From contig NZ_LXYI01000019.1 of the NCBI RefSeq assembly GCF_001650875.1, positions 1-64,000 of the forward strand: a DNA stretch of 64,000 bases. The letters are read 5' to 3'. This DNA is from Sulfitobacter sp. EhC04. GTDB taxonomy: Bacteria; Pseudomonadota; Alphaproteobacteria; Rhodobacterales; Rhodobacteraceae. Under the pieces are notes generated by a model. It did no database searches and was not told the DNA's origin. It worked only from the letters and a program-made list of their open reading frames with translations. Below are positions 19,416-27,702 of this stretch, one piece after another (positions within the stretch are counted from its first letter, which is position 1; the number at the start of each line of letters is the position of its first letter). A program made the position numbers and the translations under genes.

Positions 19416-20348
19416 TCACCCCTTGGCGAGGTGCAGATAGGTCTCGTTATAGCGTTTCGACAGGTGATCACCTGCGCTGATCATCCGGTCCGACCCCGGC
19501 GGGGCCACATTGGTTTCCCGCGCAGGGTTAAAGAACAGCGGCACGGAGATGCGCTCAGACGTGCTGCCGATGACCCGGTGCGGAGTCGCGATGACCTTGC
19601 CATCACTCCAGAACTGCAACATCTCGCCAAAGTTGATGACAAAAGCCCCAGGTGCCGCCGTGACCGGTATCCAGCCGCCGCCACGCTTGCGCACCTCCAG
19701 CCCCGGCGTGCCGTCGGTGGCCAGCAGCGTCAGGCAGCCATAGTCGGTATGGGTGGCGATGCCGAAATCCTTGGCGCTGGCCGATGCGGGTCTTTGCGGA
19801 TAGTAATTGCCGCGCAGCAGCGCCATCGGCGCGTCAAAGGCTGCATCAAAGGCGTCACGCCGCTGGCCGATCGCCTCTGCCACGCCGCGCAGCACTTCCA
19901 GACCCACGGCGCAGGCGGCAGTGTAATAGCCTTCAATCGTCTGGCGAAAATCATTGGGTGTGTTGGGCCAGACGTTGGGCGCATAAAAGGGATCTTCGAG
20001 GCGCGGATCGCCGGGGGGCAGTGTCACGCCGCAGTCAAAGACCTGTTTGTAATCCGGGTTGGCGTCGGGATCGACCCGCTCTGCCCCCGACCGGCCCCAA
20101 CCCCGGTTTGACCCGGTGGCGGCCATGTCAACGGCGGCTTTCTCCTCCTCCGGCAGTTGAAAGAAGGCGCGGTAGGTTTCGATCACATGGCTGACTTGGG
20201 CCCTGGGCAGCGCGGTGTTGTACACGGTGGCAAAACCCACATCCGTGGCCGCCACCTGCATCGCGTCAAGCGCGGCCGGATCGCTGGCGCGCAGCGCCTG
20301 AAGGTCGATGCGGGGAATCACCCCCGATGTGTCAGCGTGCTCATTCAT
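19416..20348 (-). CDS. Isopenicillin N synthase-like 2-oxoglutarate/Fe(II) dioxygenase
   Basis: A 310-residue non-haem iron oxygenase. The iron ligands are the His and Asp of IATHTDYGCLTLL and the His of IATPHRVIGST; R.S in STSERISVPLFFNP is the 2-oxoglutarate contact. The N-terminal DIOX_N part starts IPRIDLQALRA. Substrate unknown. It converges with the TfoX-like gene (2 bp apart) and diverges from tpiA. Confidence 0.9.
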   Translation of the reverse strand: MNEHADTSGVIPRIDLQALRASDPAALDAMQVAATDVGFATVYNTALPRAQVSHVIETYRAFFQLPEEEKAAVDMAATGSNRGWGRSGAERVDPDANPDYKQVFDCGVTLPPGDPRLEDPFYAPNVWPNTPNDFRQTIEGYYTAACAVGLEVLRGVAEAIGQRRDAFDAAFDAPMALLRGNYYPQRPASASAKDFGIATHTDYGCLTLLATDGTPGLEVRKRGGGWIPVTAAPGAFVINFGEMLQFWSDGKVIATPHRVIGSTSERISVPLFFNPARETNVAPPGSDRMISAGDHLSKRYNETYLHLAKG

Positions 20349-20443
20349 CGGGCAAGCCTAGCCCCGGTCGCACCAGCAGCAAAGCCTTTCGTTGCCGCCC
20401 CGGTTGTCGGCTGGTAAGTCTGTTCAAAAATCAGGAGAATTTC

Positions 20444-21187
20444 ATGCGCCCCAAGATCGCCGCCGGAAACTGGAAGATGAACGGCACGCAATCCGCCCTC
20501 GACGAACTCGATGCTCTGGCCGGGATGCTGCCGGGCGGCAGCACCCAGGTGGTGATCTGCCCGCCCGCGCCTCTGCTGATCCCCGCCGTTGCGCGCGCAG
20601 GCGGCATCGCCATCGGCGCACAGGATTGCCATGCGGCGGAAAAAGGCGCGCATACAGGGGATATTTCAGCCGCCATGGTGGCGGATAGCGGCGCGACACA
20701 CGTGATCCTTGGCCATTCCGAACGCCGGGTGGACCATGGGGAGAGCGACGCAGATGTCAGCGCCAAGGTCGATGCCGCCTGGGCCGCGGGGCTGACCGCG
20801 ATCCTCTGTCTGGGTGAAAGCGAAGCGGACCGCGTGGCGGGGCGCACGCTGGATGTGATCGGCGCGCAGCTGGCAGGCTCCCTGCCCGACGCCGCCCGCA
20901 CTGAAAACACCGTTGTCGCCTACGAACCCATTTGGGCCATCGGCACCGGCAAGGTGCCCACGCTGGAACAGATCATCGAGGTGCATGATTTCCTGCGCGC
21001 CGCGCTGATCGATCGCTTCGGCGCAGAGATGGGCGATGCGATCCCGCTGCTCTACGGCGGCTCGGTCAAGGCCGACAATGCGGCCACCATCTTTGAGGCG
21101 GAGAATGTCGATGGCGCGCTGGTCGGCGGTGCCAGTCTCAAGGCCAGCGACTTCGCCCCAATCGTCGCGGCCCTTGCAGTATCCTGA
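20444..21187 (+). CDS. tpiA: Triosephosphate isomerase
   Basis: A 247-residue glycolytic enzyme that interconverts dihydroxyacetone phosphate and glyceraldehyde-3-phosphate. AAGNWKMNG carries Asn and Lys of the active site, VILGHSERR the electrophilic His, and VVAYEPIWAIGTGKVPT the catalytic Glu and flexible loop 6. LLYGGSVKADN and GALVGGASLK bind phosphate. ATG 20444 follows AGGAG. Confidence 0.97.
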   Translation: MRPKIAAGNWKMNGTQSALDELDALAGMLPGGSTQVVICPPAPLLIPAVARAGGIAIGAQDCHAAEKGAHTGDISAAMVADSGATHVILGHSERRVDHGESDADVSAKVDAAWAAGLTAILCLGESEADRVAGRTLDVIGAQLAGSLPDAARTENTVVAYEPIWAIGTGKVPTLEQIIEVHDFLRAALIDRFGAEMGDAIPLLYGGSVKADNAATIFEAENVDGALVGGASLKASDFAPIVAALAVS

Positions 21188-21228
21188 GCTTCTTTATGCC
21201 CAAAATACTCTGAATGAATGGTCGCAAA

Positions 21229-21257
21229 GGGCGGCGCACCGACGGGGTGCGCCGCCC
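21229..21257 (-). terminator. Hairpin between tpiA and dctM
   Basis: A 12-bp perfect GC stem with a 5-nt loop lies just past the dctM stop. On the minus strand it is followed by TTT only, so it may terminate weakly or protect the mRNA 3' end; it could serve both converging genes. Confidence 0.55.
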
Positions 21258-21262
21258 GATTG

Positions 21263-22639
21263 TCATTTCGTGATGATCTCCGGCCCCATCATCATTGTCG
21301 GCAACCAGGTCGAGATGATCGGGATATAGGTCACCATGATCAGGAAGACGAAGAGCACGGCGGTGAAGGGCAGCGCGGCCCTGACCACCTTCATCATCGG
21401 CATGTTCGCCACCCCCGAGGTCACAAAGAGGTTGAGCCCCACAGGTGGCGTGATCATCCCGATCTCCATGTTCACCACCATGATGATGCCAAGGTGAATG
21501 GGGTCGATGCCCAGCTCGATGGCAATCGGGAACACCAGCGGTGCCACGATGACCAAGAGGCCCGAGGGCTCCATGAACTGGCCCCCGATCAGCAGGATCA
21601 CGTTGACAATGATCAGGAACATGATCGGCCCAAAACCCGCATCCAGCATGATCGCGGAAATCCGCTGCGGGATCTGTTCGTCTGTCAGCACATGTTTCAG
21701 GATCAGCGCGTTGGCGATGATGAACATCAGCGTCACCGTCAGCTTGCCCGCCTCGAACAGCGTGTGGCGGGTGTCAGGGTGCCAGAACACGCTGAAGATC
21801 GCCATCGGCTTGCGCAGTAGCGACAGGTTGCGGCCCTCGCCCTCCATATGCAGTGGCCCCATGTCGCGATAGACAAAACTGGCAATCAGGAAGGCATAGA
21901 CCGCAGCCACCGCAGCCGCCTCTGTCGGGGTGAAGATCCCGCCATAGATGCCGCCCAGGATGATCACGATCAGGAACAGGCCCCAGCCCGCCTCCCGGCC
22001 CGAGGACCAGACTTCGCCCCAGCCGCGCCATTCACCCTGCGGCAGCTTGCGCACCTTGGCCATGATGTAGATCGTCACCATCAGCATGGTGCCGGCCATC
22101 AGACCCGGAATCACACCGGCCAGGAACATCCGGCCCACGGAAACATCCGTGGCGCTGGCATAGACCACCATCACGATAGAGGGCGGGATCAGAATGCCCA
22201 GGGTGCCCGCGTTGGCGATCACACCTGCGGCGAAATCCTTGGTATAGCCAACCTGCCGCATCCCCGCGATCACGATGGAGCCGATGGCAACCACCGTCGC
22301 GGGCGAAGAGCCGCTGAGGGCCGCGAAAAGCATACAGGCAAAGACACCCGCAATCGCCAGACCTCCCGGCAGGTGTCCCACCAGGGCGATGGAGAAACGG
22401 ATGATCCGCTTGGCCACGCCGCCGGTCGACATGAAGCTTGAGGCAAGAATGAAAAACGGGATCGCCAGCAGGGTATAGTGACCGGCCATCGCCTGAAACA
22501 ACGTCTGCGCAATCGAGGCGAGCGATGTGTCAGACAGCACCAGCAGGAACAGGATCGACGACATGCCGAGCGAGACCGCAATCGGCACCCCGATCAGCAT
22601 CAGCCCCACGACCATCGCGAATAGAATTGCTACTTCCAT
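21263..22639 (-). CDS. dctM: TRAP transporter large permease DctM
   Basis: A 458-residue integral membrane protein with about 12-13 hydrophobic segments, the ion-coupled permease of a TRAP system. Typical sequences include LFAALSGSSPATVVAIGSI, GILIPPSIVMVVYA and IGMITPPVGLNLFV. It has an inserted loop around residues 255-295 (MGPLHMEGEGRNLSLL) not seen in the shortest members. It is last in dctPQM and begins 4 bp after dctQ. Confidence 0.95.
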   Translation of the reverse strand: MEVAILFAMVVGLMLIGVPIAVSLGMSSILFLLVLSDTSLASIAQTLFQAMAGHYTLLAIPFFILASSFMSTGGVAKRIIRFSIALVGHLPGGLAIAGVFACMLFAALSGSSPATVVAIGSIVIAGMRQVGYTKDFAAGVIANAGTLGILIPPSIVMVVYASATDVSVGRMFLAGVIPGLMAGTMLMVTIYIMAKVRKLPQGEWRGWGEVWSSGREAGWGLFLIVIILGGIYGGIFTPTEAAAVAAVYAFLIASFVYRDMGPLHMEGEGRNLSLLRKPMAIFSVFWHPDTRHTLFEAGKLTVTLMFIIANALILKHVLTDEQIPQRISAIMLDAGFGPIMFLIIVNVILLIGGQFMEPSGLLVIVAPLVFPIAIELGIDPIHLGIIMVVNMEIGMITPPVGLNLFVTSGVANMPMMKVVRAALPFTAVLFVFLIMVTYIPIISTWLPTMMMGPEIITK

Positions 22640-22643
22640 GGGA

Positions 22644-23324
22644 TCAACGCTCCGCGTTCATGTGTTTGACGTCCTCGATGGCGTCTTCGGCCTCGTGGCT
22701 GACGATCAGGCTGTCGGCCCTGCCACGCAGCAGGTGGATGAAAGCCTGGATGAACCGGAACAGCAGCAGCGCCATGCCGATGGGCAGGATCGCGTAAGGG
22801 ATGAAACGGGGCAGCTTGTCATAGCTCTCGCCCTCGTTCATCACCGGCTCGATAAAGCGCAGCCAGTCGGGCATGGGCAGGTCGACAACCTCGTACCAGG
22901 CCTGATCGCGGCTGTTGGCAAAACCGGTCGGGAACCAGCGCCCGGTGGTGGCATCGAGGCCCGCGAAAGGGGCCCAGTAATCCCAGGCACCTTTCAGCAG
23001 AAACGCGGCATAGACGATACAGACAACGCCCGCGACCAGCGCCAGCACCCGGCGCAGCGGCTTGTCGAACAGGTTGATCACCGCATCCACACCCAGATGC
23101 GCCGTGACCTTGACCGCATAGCTGACACCCAGCAGGACCAGCCAGGCAAAGAGGAAGGTCACCGCCTCCAGCCCCCAGATCAGGCCCGTGTTGAACCCGT
23201 AGCGCAGGACCACGTTGATGAATGTGATGATTGTCATGAGCCCGAGGATCACGGCAATCGCCGTTTCCTCGAACTCGTGCACGAAACGCCCCAGCCCCGT
23301 GCGTGCTTCGTAATGCGATGCCAT
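22644..23324 (-). CDS. dctQ: TRAP transporter small permease DctQ
   Basis: A 226-residue membrane protein with four hydrophobic segments, the small permease partner of DctM. The first has AVILGLMTIITFINVVLRYG, with the family's NV..RY motif. A polar loop of roughly 50 residues between the third and fourth segments (residues 115-165) is longer than in minimal DctQ proteins. It follows dctP after an intergenic hairpin. Confidence 0.92.
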   Translation of the reverse strand: MASHYEARTGLGRFVHEFEETAIAVILGLMTIITFINVVLRYGFNTGLIWGLEAVTFLFAWLVLLGVSYAVKVTAHLGVDAVINLFDKPLRRVLALVAGVVCIVYAAFLLKGAWDYWAPFAGLDATTGRWFPTGFANSRDQAWYEVVDLPMPDWLRFIEPVMNEGESYDKLPRFIPYAILPIGMALLLFRFIQAFIHLLRGRADSLIVSHEAEDAIEDVKHMNAER

Positions 23325-23355
23325 CGCCCAGCCCCTCCCGAGAAATGCAGGTAAT

Positions 23356-23390
23356 GGGTGGCCGACCCCAAGGTCAGGAACCGGCCACCC
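23356..23390 (-). other. Hairpin between dctP and dctQ
   Basis: A 9-bp GC stem (GGGTGGCCG and its complement) with a 17-nt loop lies between the binding-protein and permease genes. Hairpins here usually stabilise or partly terminate the abundant dctP message; no T-run is present. Confidence 0.5.
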
Positions 23391-23406
23391 GCAAGCTACG
23401 AAAAGC

Positions 23407-24408
23407 TTAGTGCTTTTCGTTGATCGCCTGTGCGGCGTCGATGTTTTCCTGGCCCACGTCCGCGACGAATTCCTCCCAGACGGGCTTCATCGCGTTGACC
23501 CAGGCTTCGCGCTGCTCTGCGTCCAGCGTGCGAATCTCGGCACCGGCATCCAGGATCGCCTGGCGCGCTTCTGCGTCCACTTCCGCCACGGCGGCGTTCC
23601 GCTCGGCGGTCACTTCGTCCACGATGGTGGCAAGCTGGCTGCGCACGTCCTCGGGCAGGCTGTCCCACCAGTCGGTGGACACAACGACCATGTAATCCAG
23701 AACGCCGTGGTTGGTTTCGGTCGAACCGTCCTGCACCTCAAAGAACTTCTGGCCATAGATGTTGGACCAGGTGTTTTCCTGACCGTCGACAACGCCGGTT
23801 TGCAGCGCGCCGTAAACTTCGGAGAAGGCCATCGGCTGCGGGCTGACGCCAATCGCTTCCATCTGCGCCTTGATCACTTCTGACGGCTGCACGCGGAACT
23901 TGAGGCCCGCAGCATCGCTGGGCAGCAACAGCGGCTTGTTCGCCGACATCTGCTTCATCCCGTTGTGCCAGAACCCCAGCCCCAGCAGGCCACGGCGCGT
24001 CATGGATTCCTTCATCGCGGCACCGGCTTCGGAGTTCTGGAACTCGTCCACGGCCTCGATGTTCTTGAAGACGAACGGCAGGTCGAACAGGCGGAAAACC
24101 TTGGTGAACTGTTCGAACTTCGACAGCGAAGGCGCGCCCATCTGGACATCGCCCTGAAGCATCGCTTCCAGCAGTTTGTCGTCGTCATAAAGCGTGGAGT
24201 TCGGGAACACTTCGACGCAGGCCTTGCCGTCCATCTCGTCATTGACGCGCTGCTCAAGCAGCGAGGCGGCGATGCCCTTGGGATGCTTGTCGGTGTTGGT
24301 GACATGGCTGAACTTGATGACGATCTCGCCGTCATCACAGGCAGCGGCGACGGCGCCTGCGCTGACGGACAGTGTCAGGGCGACGGCAGTGGCGGTGAAA
24401 AACTTCAT
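23407..24408 (-). CDS. dctP: TRAP transporter solute-binding protein DctP
   Basis: A 333-residue periplasmic binding protein. A signal peptide ends near GAVAAAC at residue 20. The mature protein has IKFSHVTNTDKHPKG, the substrate-carboxylate arginine region LKFRVQPSEVIK and GVVDGQENTWSNI. This is the DctP branch, so a C4-dicarboxylate or similar organic acid is likely. ATG 24408 follows a GGAG site; an upstream extension of 29 codons is rejected because it precedes the signal peptide. Confidence 0.93.
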   Translation of the reverse strand: MKFFTATAVALTLSVSAGAVAAACDDGEIVIKFSHVTNTDKHPKGIAASLLEQRVNDEMDGKACVEVFPNSTLYDDDKLLEAMLQGDVQMGAPSLSKFEQFTKVFRLFDLPFVFKNIEAVDEFQNSEAGAAMKESMTRRGLLGLGFWHNGMKQMSANKPLLLPSDAAGLKFRVQPSEVIKAQMEAIGVSPQPMAFSEVYGALQTGVVDGQENTWSNIYGQKFFEVQDGSTETNHGVLDYMVVVSTDWWDSLPEDVRSQLATIVDEVTAERNAAVAEVDAEARQAILDAGAEIRTLDAEQREAWVNAMKPVWEEFVADVGQENIDAAQAINEKH

Positions 24409-24595
24409 AGGTGTCTCCTCCCAGAGATTTGGAATCAAATCGTCGCACCTTTTCGGCGCGCTGAGGCAAGGAGCCATATTTTCGCATGTCATCACAAGTG
24501 CGTGTGATCCGCGCTGGGCTCGTTCATCTAAATCGTTATATTACAGATATTTGACAGCCTCTCCTGATCCACGCATTTACCACCGCCACGAGGGA

Positions 24596-24646
24596 TGTGC
24601 GATTTCCCGCACAGGCCCAACCCGCATTTGTGCGAAAATCCGCACA
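24596..24646 (-). promoter_or_regulatory. Twin 18-bp palindromes upstream of dctP
   Basis: Two near-identical inverted repeats, TGTGCGATTTCCCGCACA (24596-24613) and TGTGCGAAAATCCGCACA (24629-24646), are centred 33 bp apart, about three helical turns. They lie 190-240 bp before the dctP start and immediately after the dctD stop. The shared half-sites TGTGCG and CGCACA suggest a dimer-binding operator, most simply for the adjacent DctD-type regulator. This role is inferred. Confidence 0.65.
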
Positions 24647-24650
24647 TGTC

Positions 24651-25880
24651 TCAGGCGCGAAAATCCTCGGGGCGGATGCCGTAGCGGGTCAACTTGTCGT
24701 AAAAGGTCTTGCGCGGCAGCTTGAGCGCCTCTGCGGCGGCAGAGGCCTGCCCCCCCGACCGACGCAGCGCTGCCTCCAGCAGGGATTGTTCGACCCGCGC
24801 CATCTGTTCGGCCAGCCCCAGCGAGGCATCCGGGGCAATATCGTCGTTCAGCCCCAGCACAAAACGCATCGCCACCGACATCAGCGCCCGCGCATTGCCC
24901 GGCCAGTCGCGGCGCATCAGCGATGCCACCACATCAGGCGTGACTTCGGGTGCGCGCAGCCCGGCCTGCTCTGCCGCCTGATCGACGTAGCGCCGGAACA
25001 TCACCGGAATGTCCTCCGGCCGTTCCGCCAGGCTTGGGATGCGCACGCTCAACCCTTCCAACCGCCAATAAAGTTCGGCGTTGAAACGGCCCGCCTCGAC
25101 CTCGGCGGGCAGATCACGGGTATTGCCCGCGATCAACCGCACCGGGTTCTGGGTGTCCGCCGCCTCGCTCAGGATCAATTGCACCTGCCGGGGCAGTTGC
25201 GCGATCTCGTCCAGGAACAGGCTGCCGCCATCCGCCTCCTTCAGGGCATCCGGCAGGGTTTCAGGCGTCAGGCCCGAGGCCGCCTGTTTGACAAAGGGTG
25301 CCTTGGAGCGTGCGGAACTCAGGTGCAGCACCTCTGCGATCTTGGAAATGCCGGTGCCGGGCGCGCCGCTGATCAGCGCATCCCCTTCCGCCTGTGCCAC
25401 CAGCCGCACCCGCTTGCGCAGCCCTTCCGAAAGGTCCGAAGTGCCAAAGATCATCCGCGCCGCCGGATCGCCGGTTTCCACCAGATCGCGCAGGCGGCGG
25501 TTGTCCAGCACCAGCGCGCGGGTCTTCAGCGCGCGTTCCAGCACCGCCAGCAGATCGGCAGGCGCGCAGGGCTTTTCCAGAAATCCGAAGGCACCCTGCC
25601 CCATGGCGGCAACCGCCATCGGAATATCGCCTTCGCCGGTCAGCAGGATCACCGGCAGGTCCGGGTCCTGCGCACGCGCATAATCCAGCAGATGAAAGCC
25701 GTCCCGCCCCGGCATCCGGATGTCCGACAGGATCACCCCGTCAAAAGACCGGGTAATCCGGTCCTTGGCGGCCACAAATGACCCCGCCGTCAGCGCGGTG
25801 ATCTGCGCCAGCTCAAGGGTCTGGGCCAGCGCCTCGCGCACAGCGGCATCGTCATCGACCAGCAGGACCTTGCCCATCAT
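24651..25880 (-). CDS. dctD: NtrC/DctD-type response regulator lacking GAFTGA
   Basis: A 409-residue regulator with a receiver domain (phospho-acceptor in VILSDIRMPG, Asp53; Lys103 in FLEKP), an AAA+ domain (about 140-340) and a Fis-type helix-turn-helix at the end (EALKLPRKTFYDKLTRYGI). The AAA+ part is unusual: Walker A reads GAPGTGISK with Ile where Lys is expected, and the ELFGHEKGAFTGA segment that contacts sigma-54 is absent, PFVKQAASGLTPETL running straight into EADGGSLFLDEIAQLP. A Walker B remains. By analogy with Rhodobacter capsulatus NtrC it may activate without sigma-54. It overlaps dctB as ATGA. Confidence 0.88.
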   Translation of the reverse strand: MMGKVLLVDDDAAVREALAQTLELAQITALTAGSFVAAKDRITRSFDGVILSDIRMPGRDGFHLLDYARAQDPDLPVILLTGEGDIPMAVAAMGQGAFGFLEKPCAPADLLAVLERALKTRALVLDNRRLRDLVETGDPAARMIFGTSDLSEGLRKRVRLVAQAEGDALISGAPGTGISKIAEVLHLSSARSKAPFVKQAASGLTPETLPDALKEADGGSLFLDEIAQLPRQVQLILSEAADTQNPVRLIAGNTRDLPAEVEAGRFNAELYWRLEGLSVRIPSLAERPEDIPVMFRRYVDQAAEQAGLRAPEVTPDVVASLMRRDWPGNARALMSVAMRFVLGLNDDIAPDASLGLAEQMARVEQSLLEAALRRSGGQASAAAEALKLPRKTFYDKLTRYGIRPEDFRA

Positions 25881-27643
25881 GCCGCCACCGCGTCCTTTGC
25901 ATGTCGTTCAAGTGTCACGGTAAAAAGCGCCCCGCCCGCATAGTTGCTGCCCCTGATCTGCCCGCCAAAGCTTTGCACGATGCCATAGCTGATCGACAGG
26001 CCCAAACCCATCCCCGCTGAGGGCCCCTGCGATTTGGTGGTGTAGAAAGGATCGAACACCTTGTCCGGCATCTCGATCCCCGGTCCGGTGTCGCGAAAGC
26101 TGACAGTGACCGCCTCGCCTTCGACCACTTCGATTTCAAGTCTCTTTTCGGGCCGGGTTTCAGACGCCTCCGCCATCGCATCCACCGCGTTGGTGATCAG
26201 ATTGACAAACACCTGCCCCAGCCGCACCTCGCCGCCCCGCACCCAGGTCGGCGCTTGCAGCGGCTCATATATCAGCCGGACCCCCGCATCCGCCACATGG
26301 GCGCGTGTCAGGTCCAGCGCGCTTTCCAGCGCTTTGCGCAGATCGACACCATCGTCGGTCTGCTGGTCCTGCCGGGCAAAGGCGCGCAGGTTCTGGATGA
26401 TCCGCGCCATCCGCTGCGCCAGTTCGGAGATCCGGGTCAGGTTCTCTGCCGCCCGCTCCGGCGTGCCGCGGCGCATGAACTGCACCCCGTTCTCGGCAAA
26501 GGACCGGATCGCCATCAGCGGCTGGTTCAACTCGTGACTGATCCCGGCCGACATCTGCCCCAGCGCGCTCAGCTTGCCCGCCTGCACCAGCTCATCCTGC
26601 GCCCGGCGCAGGGCGGCCTGCGCCTCTTCGCGCTCTGCCGCCTCTGCCAGCAGCTTCGCATTGGTGTCGCGCAGGGCATGGGTGCGCGCGGCCACGCGGT
26701 CCTCCAGCCGGGCATTGGCGCTGGCCAGCGTGCGCCGCCGCTCCGCCGCCAGAAACAGCAATGACCCGAAGGCCAGACAAAGCGCAGCCACCGCCCCGGC
26801 CTGTGCTGCCGCAAGCCTGCGCGCGGGCGCGGTATCCAGCAGCACCTCGCCGGTCAGGCCGATCACCGGCAAACCCTGGGTCAGATGCAGCGCGGACCGG
26901 GGCAGATAGGGCCCCCAGTCCAGCCGCCAGATTTCATGCCCGCCCACAAGACGGGCCTCGAAGGGCGGCGCGGGCCCCACCGGCGGCACCAGCCCGGATG
27001 ACTCCCCTGGCCTGCGCCAGAACAGCAGCTCCGACCGGTTCGCGATCAGGACCTCGCCGGTGCTGTCGGTGAAAAACGCCGCCGGGTTGCTGCCGCGCCA
27101 GTTGTAGTCGATCCCGTTCAGGTCGGTCACCACAACAACCGCGCCCAGCACGCGCCCCGGCGTGGCGAAAACCGGTGCCGCATGAAAATAGGCACGCGCC
27201 GACAGCGGCATCGCCTCGCCATGCCCCCATCCCAGCGCCCCCCGCAGCGCCCGCCGTACAAAGGGCTGACCGGCCAGCTCCATCGGCGCGTCCAACCCCA
27301 GCGCCGAGGCGCGCAGATGCCCCGCCGCGTCGATCACCAGCACATCCAGCGCCGCCGTCTTGTCCGCGACCTCCAGCAGCAGATCGCCCAGATCCTGCCC
27401 ATCGCCCTCCAACAGCACCGCCCGTACTGCCGGATGATTCCCCATCAGCACCGCCAGATCCCGGTAGCGCTGCAACTGGCCCACCAGCCGGTCCCCGGCA
27501 AGGGCAAGGTCCGCGCGCCCACGTTCTGCCAGCAGGTCCAGACCCTGTTCATGGAAATACCGCCAGACACCGCCCGACAGCGCCGCCACAACCGCCAGGA
27601 AGGCCAACATCACCGCCGCTCTTTGCCGTATTCCGCTTATCAT
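25877..27643 (-). CDS. dctB: DctB-like sensor histidine kinase
   Basis: A 588-residue membrane kinase. An N-terminal membrane segment (residues 8-28) and a second near residue 280 flank a periplasmic sensor region of about 250 residues of the DctB/Cache type. A coiled coil leads to the HisKA box LGQMSAGISHELNQPLMAIR with the phospho-acceptor His, then the ATPase N-box FVNLITNAVDAM, VSFRDTGPGI and MGLGLSISYGIVQ. It should sense an organic acid and phosphorylate DctD. ATG 27643 starts just before the first membrane segment. A longer frame would overlap the divergent P450 gene. Confidence 0.92.
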   Translation of the reverse strand: MISGIRQRAAVMLAFLAVVAALSGGVWRYFHEQGLDLLAERGRADLALAGDRLVGQLQRYRDLAVLMGNHPAVRAVLLEGDGQDLGDLLLEVADKTAALDVLVIDAAGHLRASALGLDAPMELAGQPFVRRALRGALGWGHGEAMPLSARAYFHAAPVFATPGRVLGAVVVVTDLNGIDYNWRGSNPAAFFTDSTGEVLIANRSELLFWRRPGESSGLVPPVGPAPPFEARLVGGHEIWRLDWGPYLPRSALHLTQGLPVIGLTGEVLLDTAPARRLAAAQAGAVAALCLAFGSLLFLAAERRRTLASANARLEDRVAARTHALRDTNAKLLAEAAEREEAQAALRRAQDELVQAGKLSALGQMSAGISHELNQPLMAIRSFAENGVQFMRRGTPERAAENLTRISELAQRMARIIQNLRAFARQDQQTDDGVDLRKALESALDLTRAHVADAGVRLIYEPLQAPTWVRGGEVRLGQVFVNLITNAVDAMAEASETRPEKRLEIEVVEGEAVTVSFRDTGPGIEMPDKVFDPFYTTKSQGPSAGMGLGLSISYGIVQSFGGQIRGSNYAGGALFTVTLERHAKDAVAA

Positions 27644-27702
27644 GGGGCCAGATTGCACAAGCGCCCTTGCCTTGACCAGAGCCGCTCGGGCATCTGATCG
27701 GG

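Noticed and set aside
24557-24570. Sigma-54 promoter before dctP on the minus strand
   Set aside because: GG and GC have the right spacing, but the rest of the -24/-12 consensus is poor and the adjacent regulator lacks the sigma-54 contact loop.
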